DNA of 64,000 nucleotides from CAZMGV01 sp964565925 (GTDB taxonomy: Bacteria; JAGRBM01; JAHCIT01): the NCBI GenBank assembly GCA_964565925.1, contig CAZMGV010000006.1:124001-188000 (forward strand). The letters run 5' to 3'. A program made the position numbers and the translations under genes. A model generated the notes under the pieces. The model had not been told where the DNA came from. It was given only the letters and a program-made list of their open reading frames with translations, and made no database searches. Positions 10,545-18,546 of this stretch are shown piece by piece. How positions within the stretch are numbered: position 1 is the first letter of the stretch; each line of letters starts with the position of its first letter.

Positions 10545-11210
10545 TTACCTGAACGGATTTTCCTTCAGCGCCGCCTCGGCCTGCCGTTTCACGGCCGGAT
10601 CGGCTGAGTCCAGTGCCGAGAGGTTCTCCGGCAGTTTCTCCAGGTAGCCGATCCCGTGTTTCAGTTTCGCCAGCGATTTTTCGGCGGCGGCGATCTCCGT
10701 AGCCGAGTGATTGTTCTTTTTGCGGGCCTCGTCGATGGATTTCTGGGTCTGATCCGCGCGCGCCCGGTACACCTTCAGGAAGTAGTCGCGCTTTTTGAGC
10801 AGCAGCTCCTGCTGCGCCCGCGGAAGTTGGGGAAGCTCAGGAGTTTTCACGTCCACGGACGGAACGTCTGGCAGGGAAGGCAGCGCGTCTTGCAGCTCCC
10901 GTACGCCGCTCTCGACGCTGGCGGGCACCGGCCCCAGCGCCTTGCGGACGCCCTTCTCGGCCTCGGTCCAGTCGATATCGTCGGCGCCCCACGCGTCCCA
11001 GATGAGCCGCGTCTCGGGGTGTTTCCACGGAGCGTATTTCGTCACCAGCCGGCGGCTCCACTCCGGCGCCCGGTCGCCGAGGCGCCAGTAGAGCAGCGCC
11101 GCACCGCCCAGCAGCACCAGACAGACGACGGTCACGTAGAACCGGATCCGCCAGAACCACTCGAAGAAGCCTTTTGGGTTGCCGGCTTTTTTAGGAGAGC
11201 GGGGAGGCAT
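10545..11210 (-). CDS. Hypothetical single-pass membrane protein
   Basis: 221 residues from the ATG at 11210; the frame runs further upstream only through the neighbouring radical SAM gene. The N-terminus is basic (MPPRSPKKAGNPKG). One membrane helix follows (VTVVCLVLLGGAALLYW, about 22-42), then a charged soluble part with a likely helical coiled region near 140-200 (KKRDYFLKVYRARADQTQKS and on). Topology would be inner-membrane anchored with a large periplasmic domain. It starts 20 bases after the radical SAM gene on the same strand, so the two are probably co-transcribed. No family was recognised. Confidence 0.7.
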   Translation of the reverse strand: MPPRSPKKAGNPKGFFEWFWRIRFYVTVVCLVLLGGAALLYWRLGDRAPEWSRRLVTKYAPWKHPETRLIWDAWGADDIDWTEAEKGVRKALGPVPASVESGVRELQDALPSLPDVPSVDVKTPELPQLPRAQQELLLKKRDYFLKVYRARADQTQKSIDEARKKNNHSATEIAAAEKSLAKLKHGIGYLEKLPENLSALDSADPAVKRQAEAALKENPFR

Positions 11211-11230
11211 GAATGGAGCGTAACACGTTC

Positions 11231-12352
11231 TTACGCGCTCAACTGCTTGCCGTACGCGGGCGCCTTCACCGGCACGAGACCGCCGGACCAGAAGCCCGGC
11301 ACGGGTTTTTTGCACGACGGGCAGGAGCCGTCCCCGCCCAGGCGGTTCTCCAGCACCCTGAAGCCGGTGCGCCGGATGACCGTCTCGCCGCAGTGGTGGC
11401 AGCGGGTGTCCTCCCAGCTGCCGACCTTGCCGGGCAGGTTGCCCGGGTAGATGTATTTGAGGCCCGCCTGCACGGCGATCTCCGCCGCGCGGATCAGGTG
11501 CCTGGGACCGGTGTAGCTGTGGTCCTGCATTTTGTAGTCGGGATGATACGCCGTCACATGCCACGGGATGAGCGGCGAGACGCTGGCAATAAAATTAGTC
11601 AGCCCTTTCAGCTCTTCGTCCGAATCGTTCCAGCCGGGTACCAGCAGCGTGACGATCTCGACCCAGAACCCCCGGTCGACGAGGTTCTGGATCGTTTCCA
11701 GAATCGGGTCGAGCTTCGCGCCGAGCTGGCGGTAGTTCTCCTGCGAAAAGGCTTTGAGGTCCACCTTGTAGATGTCGCAGTGGGGTTTCAGGAAATCCAG
11801 CACCTCGGGCGTCGCGTTGCCGTTCGACACGAACCCGGTGGCGAGGCCTTTCTTGCGGGCGGCCTTGAACACATCCACGGCCCATTCGGCCGTGATCAGC
11901 GGTTCGTTGTAGGTGGAGACGACGATCTTCGACCCCTCGCGGACCGCGAGATTGGCGATAATGTCCGGCGTGACCTCTTCGGGCACGATGCCGGCGACCG
12001 GGTCGCGCAGCGCCTGGGACGTCACCCAGTTCTGGCAGTAGCCGCACTTGAGGTCGCAGCCCAGCATGCCGAACGACAGGGCCTTTGCGCCGGGGAATGC
12101 GTGGAAGTAAGGCTTCTTCTCGATCGGGTCGTTCTGGATCCCGGCCGAGTAGCCGTAGGGCACATGGAGCTTGCCGCCCTCCATGAACCGCACCTTGCAG
12201 ACGCCGTTCATGCCTTCTTTCAGGATGCACCGGTGGCCGCAGGCGAGACACCGCAGCCGGTCGTGGCTCTCCGGCCGGACCAGCGTGGAGTCCGGGCGGG
12301 AAAGCCGCTTCAGCGTCTGTTCAAGGGTCTCTGGTGTAGTGGACGGTCCCAT
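11231..12352 (-). CDS. amrS: Radical SAM protein, AmmeMemoRadiSam system type (AmrS)
   Basis: 373 residues. A zinc-like CLACGHRC pair sits near residue 35-42, then the [4Fe-4S]/SAM cysteine triad CDLKCGYC (about 97-104) followed by QNW, as in the AmrS group related to pyruvate-formate-lyase-activating enzymes. Further marks are VSTYNEPLITAEW and the SNGNATPEVL strand. The C-terminal part has a second cysteine pair set (CHHCGE and CPSCKK) that looks like a rubredoxin-type zinc ribbon. Partners in this system are MEMO and AMMECR1-like proteins, which are not in this window. The substrate is unknown. A small membrane-protein gene follows in the same direction. Confidence 0.85.
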   Translation of the reverse strand: MGPSTTPETLEQTLKRLSRPDSTLVRPESHDRLRCLACGHRCILKEGMNGVCKVRFMEGGKLHVPYGYSAGIQNDPIEKKPYFHAFPGAKALSFGMLGCDLKCGYCQNWVTSQALRDPVAGIVPEEVTPDIIANLAVREGSKIVVSTYNEPLITAEWAVDVFKAARKKGLATGFVSNGNATPEVLDFLKPHCDIYKVDLKAFSQENYRQLGAKLDPILETIQNLVDRGFWVEIVTLLVPGWNDSDEELKGLTNFIASVSPLIPWHVTAYHPDYKMQDHSYTGPRHLIRAAEIAVQAGLKYIYPGNLPGKVGSWEDTRCHHCGETVIRRTGFRVLENRLGGDGSCPSCKKPVPGFWSGGLVPVKAPAYGKQLSA

Positions 12353-12444
12353 AGCCCTTTGAGAATAACCATCTTCGGGGCGGGGGGAAGGGAAATCTGA
12401 ACGGGGTTAATGTGGAGGGAGATTTGCGATGAAACTGGTACGAC

Positions 12445-13218
12445 TTAATTTCCGTTCGGCACCCTCGCCGCACTCCAGGTCCCGCGGCGCAGTCCGGGGG
12501 CGAGGGTGATCCAGGTCCCGGCGAGCAGGGCCGAATCATCGTTCAGGGTGGCTTCGATGGTTCCCGCAAAGCCGTCGCCGGTCCGCGCGCGCCACAGATA
12601 ACCCGTGGATCCGCCGGTATGAGCGATATTAGCCGGCTCGCCGAACACCGGCACCGACTGTCGCGGTCCGCCGAAAACACCGTGAAGAGTTCCGTCGGCG
12701 GCAATGACGACGCCGATCACACCGGCGGAATCCCCGTCGACCGCTCCCAGGTATACCGAACTGCCGGTGACGGACGCACCGCTCAAGGCACCGGAGCGCA
12801 AAATTTCGGGGTGCTTTCCGGCGGCGGCATTGTCGCTGATCTCTCCGGTAACGATTCCGGCGGACGTAATCTCGCCGGTGGCCGATATCTGCGAACCGTC
12901 AGCCGTCAATACGAACGATCGTCCGGCGGCGGTACCGGAAAGGCGGTAACTGGTCTCTTCGCCGGATGGGGAGCGGGCCGTCAGGGTGCCCGAAAGAATA
13001 CCGTCCGCGCCGACGTCGAACGATCCGCTCGCCAGAGACCAGTCTCCGTCCGGACCGCCCAGGCTGGACCGGCCCGAAAGAGTTGCCACGAATGCGTAAG
13101 AGGCCGGGGCGGAACCGGCAGGGAGGTCCGCCCGGGCCGAAATCGCGAAAAGGGCAAACAGGAGCGCCAGACCGGCTCCCGGGAGCGTAATCGGCCGCCG
13201 GATTTTTGCTCTCCCCAT
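12445..13218 (-). CDS. Hypothetical secreted protein
   Basis: 257 residues from the ATG at 13218, which places a clear Sec signal (LALLFALFAISARA) at the N-terminus; the frame is open further upstream but that part is not protein-like. The mature protein is rich in Gly, Ser, Ala and Thr with alternating short β-strand patterns (LSGTLTARS, YRLSGTAAG, ATGEITSAGIVTGEIS). This suggests a β-sandwich or β-solenoid secreted or surface protein. No cysteines or catalytic motif stand out. It is not linked to an obvious operon; the doc/ppdK genes lie upstream on the same strand, separated by a strong terminator. Confidence 0.65.
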   Translation of the reverse strand: MGRAKIRRPITLPGAGLALLFALFAISARADLPAGSAPASYAFVATLSGRSSLGGPDGDWSLASGSFDVGADGILSGTLTARSPSGEETSYRLSGTAAGRSFVLTADGSQISATGEITSAGIVTGEISDNAAAGKHPEILRSGALSGASVTGSSVYLGAVDGDSAGVIGVVIAADGTLHGVFGGPRQSVPVFGEPANIAHTGGSTGYLWRARTGDGFAGTIEATLNDDSALLAGTWITLAPGLRRGTWSAARVPNGN

Positions 13219-13297
13219 CGCGAACTCCCGAATCCTGTTTCCCAAAAGAGTATCACCGTCTCCGAAACCGGCGTGTGATACGTCTCCCGCAGGGCGA

Positions 13298-13328
13298 CAA
13301 AAAACGGGCGGCCCGAGAGCCGCCCGTT
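13298..13328 (-). terminator. Rho-independent terminator, minus strand (probably original ppdK terminator)
   Basis: Read on the minus strand: a nine-base perfect stem ACGGGCGGC / GCCGCCCGT with a six-base loop, then TTTTTT. It lies 27 bases beyond a duplicated copy of the ppdK 3' end, so it was probably the ppdK terminator before the toxin-antitoxin pair arrived. Confidence 0.85.
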
Positions 13329-13354
13329 TGATGTTGAACAATCCGGCGCGCGGT

Positions 13355-13408
13355 TATTTCTTCGCGGCCTTCGCCTTCTTTTCCCCAAGCCTTTCGGCGA
13401 TGGCGGCC
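13355..13408 (-). repeat. Distal copy of the ppdK 3' end (direct repeat)
   Basis: Bases 13358-13408 are identical to 14193-14243, the last 51 bases of the ppdK coding sequence before its final Lys wobble base and stop; the offset is exactly 835 bases. The stop codon is kept in changed form (TAA here, TAG at ppdK) and the last Lys codon is AAA here, AAG there. The copy encodes AAIAERLGEKKAKAAKK-stop but has no gene body. The doc stop codon (13410-13412) directly abuts it. Confidence 0.9.
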
Positions 13409-13409
13409 C

Positions 13410-13799
13410 TCACCGCCCGGCAAATGCTTTGAGCCGTGCAGCGATCTCCGCCTTGTCGGAGAGGCGTCCCTCAGCCACGGCAATGGTGAGGTCGTACAGT
13501 TCGTCGTCGGAAGCCGACAGACGGATTCCGTTCAATCCCAGAAAAACAGTTGCACAGAGGAGTCCCGCCCGTTTGTTGCCATCCACGAACGGGTGGTTCT
13601 TTACGATGTGAAACAGGTAGGCCGCGGCCATCAGGTACAGGTCGCCATGGACGTATTCGCCACCGAAGGAAGCCTCGGGCTGCGCCAGCGCGGATTCGAG
13701 CAGCCCACGGTCGCGGATGCCGTCAGCGCCGCCGAACCGGGAAAGCTGCCGGGCATGAAGCCTGAGGGCGAGATCGAGGCTGATGAAGCGGAAGTTCAA
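13410..13799 (-). CDS. doc: Doc-type toxin, Fic/DOC family
   Basis: 129 residues, the length of P1 Doc (126). It holds the Fic-type motif HPFVDGNKRAG (HxFxDGNKR), the active site of the Fic/DOC superfamily. Doc itself phosphorylates elongation factor EF-Tu. ISLDLALRLHARQL and GIRDRGLLESAL are also typical of Doc. The start is taken as TTG at 13799, which overlaps the antitoxin stop (TTGA), giving normal coupling; the frame is open further upstream only through the antitoxin gene. Pairing with an AbrB-type antitoxin, not Phd, is a known variant. The stop codon touches a duplicated ppdK 3' end. Confidence 0.9.
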   Translation of the reverse strand: MNFRFISLDLALRLHARQLSRFGGADGIRDRGLLESALAQPEASFGGEYVHGDLYLMAAAYLFHIVKNHPFVDGNKRAGLLCATVFLGLNGIRLSASDDELYDLTIAVAEGRLSDKAEIAARLKAFAGR

Positions 13800-14029
13800 C
13801 GGGCAAGTTTTTTGAAAGCCGATTCGTGCCGGTCCATGATTTCGTCGGCGATCTTGAGCGCCTCGTCTTCCATGGACTGCTGCCGCTGAACGACGATCAG
13901 ACGGCCGCCGGTTTCCTCGACGTCCAGAGCGGTTCCGGGTTTGGCATTGAGGGCGTCGAGCACCGGACCTGTCAGCATGACTGCCGGGCCTTCCCGAGTC
14001 TCGATGATTTTCGCCTTGATCGTCGCCAT
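13796..14029 (-). CDS. AbrB/MazE-type antitoxin
   Basis: 77 residues. The N-terminal 50 residues (KIIETREGPAVMLTGPVLDA, then PGTALDVEETGGRLIV) show the swapped-hairpin AbrB/SpoVT DNA-binding pattern. The C-terminal acidic helix (DEALKIADEIMDRHESAFKK) is the sort of tail that neutralises the toxin. It is encoded directly upstream of doc with overlapping stop and start. By analogy, it binds its own promoter and represses the pair, more tightly when complexed with Doc. Confidence in the antitoxin role rests mostly on the gene order. Confidence 0.85.
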   Translation of the reverse strand: MATIKAKIIETREGPAVMLTGPVLDALNAKPGTALDVEETGGRLIVVQRQQSMEDEALKIADEIMDRHESAFKKLAR

Positions 14030-14188
14030 GGTCCGCTCCGGAGCCTCTGCTCCCGTAACAGCAAGAATAGCACAACCGGGCGGGAGAGGGATATGGGCAG
14101 TATGGCCTGGCCGGAACAGCCGGACTGGCCCGCCCCGGCAGGGGCGGAGGTTAGTCCAGACGCTTGCGGCGCGTCCGTTCCGCGTTTT

Positions 14189-16987
14189 CTACTTCTTCGC
14201 GGCCTTCGCCTTCTTTTCCCCAAGCCTTTCGGCGATGGCGGCCTGCGCCGCGGCGAGCCGGGCGATCGGCACGCGGAAGGGCGAACAGCTGACGTAGTCG
14301 AGTCCCAGCCGGTGGCAGAACTTGACCGACTCGGGATCGCCGCCGTGCTCGCCGCAGATGCCGAGCTTGATGCCGGGACGCACGCTGCGGCCCAGCTCCG
14401 AGGCGATCTTCATCAGCTTGCCCACGCCCGGCTGGTCGATCGTGACGAACGGGTCGGCCTTGTAGAGATTGCTCTCCAGATAGGCCGGCAGGAACCGCCC
14501 CGCGTCGTCGCGCGAGAGCCCCATGGTCGTCTGGGTGAGATCATTGGTGCCGAACGAGAAAAACTCCGCCTCTTTCGCGATCTCGTCGGCGACAATCGCC
14601 GCGCGCGGCAGCTCGATCATCGTGCCGACCAGGAACGGGATCCGTGTGCCCTTCTCGCGGTTCACCTCGTGGGCCACGTCGATCACGTTCTTCTTCAGCA
14701 TGGCGAACTCGCCCGCGTCGGAGATAATCGGGAGCATGATCTCGGGCGTGACTTTGAGGCCTTCTTCCTTCAGCAGATCCACGGCGGCTTCGATCACCGC
14801 GCGGGTCTGCATGTTGAAGATCTCCGGGTACACCACCGCGAGGCGCGAGCCGCGGAAGCCCAGCATCGGGTTGAACTCGTGCAGGCTCTCCACCTTCGCC
14901 TTGATGCGGGAGAACGGCTCGCCCAGCTCCTTGGCGAGCAGTTCCATCTCGGCGTCCGTGTGGGGCAGGAATTCATGGAGCGGCGGGTCCAGGAAACGGA
15001 TCGTCACGGGATACGGCGCCATGGCGCGGAAAATCCCCTTGAAGTCGCCCTTCTGCATGGGGAGCAGCTTGGCCAGCGCGTTCTCGCGCGCCTGCCGGTC
15101 GTCGGCGAGGATCATCTCGCGCATGGCGAGAATCCGGTCCGCCTGGAAGAACATATGTTCCGTGCGGCACAGGCCGATCCCCTCCGCGCCGAAGCGGCGC
15201 GCCTGGTCGGAATCGGCCGGGGTGTCGGCGTTGGTGCGGACCTTGAGGCGCCGCTCCTTGTCGACAAATTTCATGAACGCATGGAAGTCGGCCGAGAGTT
15301 CGGGCTCCATCGTCTCGAGCTTGCCGAGGATCACCTCGCCCGTGGAGCCGTTGAGCGACAGCCAGTCGCCTTCCTTCACCACGACTTCCTTGCCGTTTGC
15401 ACGCGCGATGAACTGCATCTTTGCATAGTCGATTTCGATGGCCGAGCAGCCGGCCACGCAGCACTTGCCCATGCCGCGCGCCACCACCGCCGCGTGCGAG
15501 GTGCGGCCGCCGCGGGCGGTCAGGATTCCTTCCGACACCGTCATGCCGCCGATGTCCTCCGGCGACGTCTCGATGCGGACCAGGATGACCGGTTCGCCCA
15601 GATCCTTCTGGTGCTGGGCGTCGGCGGCCGAGAACACCACCTTGCCGACGGCGGCGCCGGGGGAGGCATTGAGCCCCTTGGCGATCACCTTCTTTTCCGC
15701 CTTCGGGTCGAACCGCCGGTGGAGCAGGTGGTCCAGCTGTTCCGGGTGCACGCGGAGCACCGCCTCGGCCGGCGTGATCAGTTTTTCGCGCGCCATGTCC
15801 ACGGCGATCTTGATCGCCGCCTGCGCCGTGCGCTTACCGTTGCGGGTCTGGAGCATGTAGAGACGGCCGTGTTCGATGGTGAACTCGATGTCCTGCATGT
15901 CGCGGTAGTGCTTTTCGAGCTTCTGGTAGATCCTGACCAGTTCCTTGTACGCCTTCGGCATCACCTCTTCGAGGGACACCTGGTCGGCGCTCTCCTTGCC
16001 GGCGATGTTAATGGGCTCCGGCGTGCGGATACCCGCCACCACGTCCTCGCCCTGCGCGTTCACGAGGTATTCGCCGAAGAACCGGCGGTCGCCGTTCGAC
16101 GGGTCGCGTGTGAACGCGACGCCCGTGGCGCAGTCGTCCCCCAGGTTGCCGAACACCATCGACTGCACGTTCACGGCGGTGCCGCCGGCGGCCGAAATGT
16201 TGTTGAGCTTGCGGTAGATCTTCGCGCGGTCGTTCTCCCACGAGTTGAACACGGCGCTGATCGCGCCCCAGAGCTGCTCCTCGGGGTCGGTGGGGAAATG
16301 GTTGCCCGTGCGGTCCACGACCAGCCGCTTGAACCGCTCCACCAGCTCCTGCAGGTCGGAGATGTCCAGCTCCACGTCGAGCTTCACCTTGCGCTTGTGC
16401 TTGATGTCCTCGATGATCAGCTCGAACGGGTCGGCTTCCTTGTCGGACTGGGGCTTCATGCCCATCACCACGTCGCCGTACATCTGCACGAAACGCCGGT
16501 AGCTGTCCCACGCAAAGCGCGGGTTGCCCGAGTCGCTCGCGAGCCCCTCGACCGTCCTGTCCGAGAGCCCCAGGTTCAGGACGGTATCCATCATGCCCGG
16601 CATGGAGTCGCGCGCGCCCGAGCGTACGGAAAACAGCAGCGGTCTGGACGTCGAGCCGAAGCCGCGGCCCATGATCGCTTCCACACGCGCCACGGCGGAG
16701 GCCACCTGCCTGTTCAGTTCCTTGGGGTAGCGGCGTCCGTTGGCGTAGTACCAGCTGCAGACGGCGGTCGTGATCGTGAACCCCGGCGGCACCGGCAGGC
16801 CGAGGTTCATCATCTCGGCAAGCCCCGCGCCCTTGCCGCCCAGCAGTTCCTTCATGTCGCCACGGCCGTCGGCCTTGCCGTTGCCGAAGAAGTAGACGAG
16901 CTGCGACGTTTTGGACGCGCCCTTGGCGGCGGCAGGTTTGGCGGCGGCTTTCTTCTGGGAGGCGGGTTTTTTCATGCCAGTCTTCAT
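14189..16987 (-). CDS. ppdK: Pyruvate, phosphate dikinase
   Basis: 932 residues, slightly longer than the usual 870-900. It interconverts pyruvate, ATP and phosphate with PEP, AMP and pyrophosphate. Domain order: ATP-grasp nucleotide domain (about 30-390, with GGKGAGLAEM), phospho-histidine domain (GGRTSHAAVVARGMGK, catalytic His near 496), and a PEP/pyruvate TIM barrel ending GLDYVSCSPFRVPIARLAAA. Both ends carry Lys/Ala-rich tails (KKPASQKKAAAKPAAAK and GEKKAKAAKK), unusual for the family. The ATG overlaps the glyS stop (ATGA), so the two are co-transcribed. The last 51 bases are duplicated 835 bases further on, around the doc pair. Confidence 0.96.
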   Translation of the reverse strand: MKTGMKKPASQKKAAAKPAAAKGASKTSQLVYFFGNGKADGRGDMKELLGGKGAGLAEMMNLGLPVPPGFTITTAVCSWYYANGRRYPKELNRQVASAVARVEAIMGRGFGSTSRPLLFSVRSGARDSMPGMMDTVLNLGLSDRTVEGLASDSGNPRFAWDSYRRFVQMYGDVVMGMKPQSDKEADPFELIIEDIKHKRKVKLDVELDISDLQELVERFKRLVVDRTGNHFPTDPEEQLWGAISAVFNSWENDRAKIYRKLNNISAAGGTAVNVQSMVFGNLGDDCATGVAFTRDPSNGDRRFFGEYLVNAQGEDVVAGIRTPEPINIAGKESADQVSLEEVMPKAYKELVRIYQKLEKHYRDMQDIEFTIEHGRLYMLQTRNGKRTAQAAIKIAVDMAREKLITPAEAVLRVHPEQLDHLLHRRFDPKAEKKVIAKGLNASPGAAVGKVVFSAADAQHQKDLGEPVILVRIETSPEDIGGMTVSEGILTARGGRTSHAAVVARGMGKCCVAGCSAIEIDYAKMQFIARANGKEVVVKEGDWLSLNGSTGEVILGKLETMEPELSADFHAFMKFVDKERRLKVRTNADTPADSDQARRFGAEGIGLCRTEHMFFQADRILAMREMILADDRQARENALAKLLPMQKGDFKGIFRAMAPYPVTIRFLDPPLHEFLPHTDAEMELLAKELGEPFSRIKAKVESLHEFNPMLGFRGSRLAVVYPEIFNMQTRAVIEAAVDLLKEEGLKVTPEIMLPIISDAGEFAMLKKNVIDVAHEVNREKGTRIPFLVGTMIELPRAAIVADEIAKEAEFFSFGTNDLTQTTMGLSRDDAGRFLPAYLESNLYKADPFVTIDQPGVGKLMKIASELGRSVRPGIKLGICGEHGGDPESVKFCHRLGLDYVSCSPFRVPIARLAAAQAAIAERLGEKKAKAAKK
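14190..14243 (-). repeat. Proximal copy of the ppdK 3'-end direct repeat
   Basis: The in-gene partner of the repeat at 13355-13408; 51 identical bases (14193-14243). The 160 bases between this gene end and the antitoxin start hold no gene and no strong minus-strand terminator, so ppdK transcription may run into the antitoxin gene. Confidence 0.9.
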
Positions 16988-18336
16988 GACAGTTTTCCGT
17001 CCAGGTAGTTGACGATCTGATCGGCGGAGACGCGCTCCTGCTTCATCGAGTCGCGGTCGCGCACGGTGACCGTGTTGTCCTTCACCGAGTCGGCGTCGAC
17101 CGTGATGCCGAACGGCGTCCCGATCTCGTCCTGGCGGCGGTAGCGCTTGCCGATCGATCCCGACAGGTCGTAGTCCACGTTCCAGCGCTTCTTGAGCGCC
17201 TTGTACATTTTGTCGCCCAGCTCCGGCATGCCGTCCTTCTTGGTGAGCGGAAAGATCGCCGCCTTCACCGGGGCGATCTTGGGGTGGAACCGCATCACGA
17301 TGCGGGTCTCCAGGGCGCCCTTCTCGTCGGGGGCGGAATCTTCATCGTAGGCGTCGATCAGGAACGCCAGCGTGCCGCGGTCGGCGCCCGCCGACGGCTC
17401 GATGACGTACGGAATGAACCGCTCCCGCGTCTGCGGGTCGGTGTATTCGAGCGACTTGCTCGAGAACTGCTGGTGCTGCTTGAGGTCGAAGTCCGTCCGG
17501 TTGGCGATCCCTTCCAGCTCGGACCAGCCGAACGGGAACAGATACTCAACGTCCGCGCAGCCGCGCGCGTAGTGCGCCAGCTCGTCCGCCTCGTGGGCGC
17601 GCAGCCGCAGGTTTTCCTTCTTGATGCCCAGGTTCACGTACCAGTTGAACCGCGCGTCCTTCCAGTAGTTGTACCACTCCTCGTCCGTGCCCGGCTTGCA
17701 GAAGAACTCGATCTCCATCTGCTCGAACTCGCGCACGCGGAAGGTGAACTGCTTGGGCGTGATCTCGTTCCGGAACGACTTGCCCACCTGCGCGATCCCG
17801 AACGGGATCTTCTGGCGGGACGTCTCCAGCACGTTCTTGAAGTTGACGAAAATCCCCTGCGCGGTCTCCGGACGCAGGTAAACCTGCGCGGCGGAGTCCT
17901 CCATCGGGCCCACGAACGTCTTGAACATCAGGTTGAACTTGCGCGCCTCGGTGAGTTCGCACGTCTCGTGCTGGCCCACCATCTTGGACGGCTTCTGCGG
18001 GCAGGGCGTGTCCGCCAGGTGATCCGCCCGGAAGCGCCCCTTGCACGCCTTGCAGTCCACCATCGGGTCGGTGAACCCGGACACGTGCCCCGACGCCTCC
18101 CACACGCGCGGGTGCATCAGGATCGTGCAGTCCACCCCGGCCATGTCGTCCCGCTCGGTGACGTTGGAGCGCCACCACTCGCGCTTCACGTTGTTCTTCA
18201 GCTCCACGCCCACCGGGCCGTAGTCCCAGCAGCCGTTCAGGCCGCCGTAGATCTCCGAGGACTGAAACACGAAGCCCCGCCGTTTGGCCAGCGAGACGAT
18301 CTTTTCCATGGTTGCTTTTGAGGACACCTTCACCAC
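16984..18336 (-). CDS. glyS: Glycyl-tRNA synthetase, homodimeric type
   Basis: 450 residues, as expected for the α2 class II bacterial/eukaryal-type enzyme that charges tRNA-Gly in the cytoplasm. Clear family marks are GFVFQSSEIYGGLNGCWDYG at the N-terminus, the zinc-like cysteines in DCKACKGRFRAD, RPETAQGIFVNF, and motif 2-like FRNEITPKQFTFRVREFEQM. The C-terminal anticodon domain (KIAPVKAAIFPL and RRQDEIGTPF) is complete. The GTG at 18336 has an AAGG upstream; ATG 18309 (MEKIVSLAKRRG) is an alternative matching many relatives. The stop overlaps the ppdK start. Confidence 0.96.
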   Translation of the reverse strand: MVKVSSKATMEKIVSLAKRRGFVFQSSEIYGGLNGCWDYGPVGVELKNNVKREWWRSNVTERDDMAGVDCTILMHPRVWEASGHVSGFTDPMVDCKACKGRFRADHLADTPCPQKPSKMVGQHETCELTEARKFNLMFKTFVGPMEDSAAQVYLRPETAQGIFVNFKNVLETSRQKIPFGIAQVGKSFRNEITPKQFTFRVREFEQMEIEFFCKPGTDEEWYNYWKDARFNWYVNLGIKKENLRLRAHEADELAHYARGCADVEYLFPFGWSELEGIANRTDFDLKQHQQFSSKSLEYTDPQTRERFIPYVIEPSAGADRGTLAFLIDAYDEDSAPDEKGALETRIVMRFHPKIAPVKAAIFPLTKKDGMPELGDKMYKALKKRWNVDYDLSGSIGKRYRRQDEIGTPFGITVDADSVKDNTVTVRDRDSMKQERVSADQIVNYLDGKLS

Positions 18337-18546
18337 CGTTACCTTGAAGCAGATTGCGCCCCCGTTCGCCCCCTGAAAGGGCCGGTCCGCGCGCCGCTAA
18401 AAAGCGGCCCTGTATCTGCCCCGAAGGGGCAGCAGAATCAAGGGGTTGGGCGAATCGGGGCCTGGGGCCCGGGAGGGGGTGGGAGAATACCCCCTTCCTG
18501 GACTGTGGTTTCCGAAATTCGCTAAGCTTTGCAGCAACTTAAGCAG
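18337..18546. other. Intergenic stretch with two hairpins
   Basis: Between the divergent glyS and helicase genes. Two short perfect hairpins are visible: GCCGCT/AGCGGC (18393-18408) and CTGCCCC/GGGGCAG (18416-18432). No T-tract follows them. No convincing promoter was found for the helicase gene. Confidence 0.5.

Noticed and set aside
13826..17008. Long plus-strand open frame of about 1060 codons opposite ppdK
   Set aside because: It is a mirror frame of the well-recognised ppdK gene in GC-rich DNA, Arg/His-rich with no motifs. Similar frames opposite the sigma-54 regulators, glyS and pdhA were dropped for the same reason.
18393..18432. Hairpins before the helicase gene as terminators
   Set aside because: Stems are short (6-7 bases) and lack a following T-run on either strand; kept only as a note.
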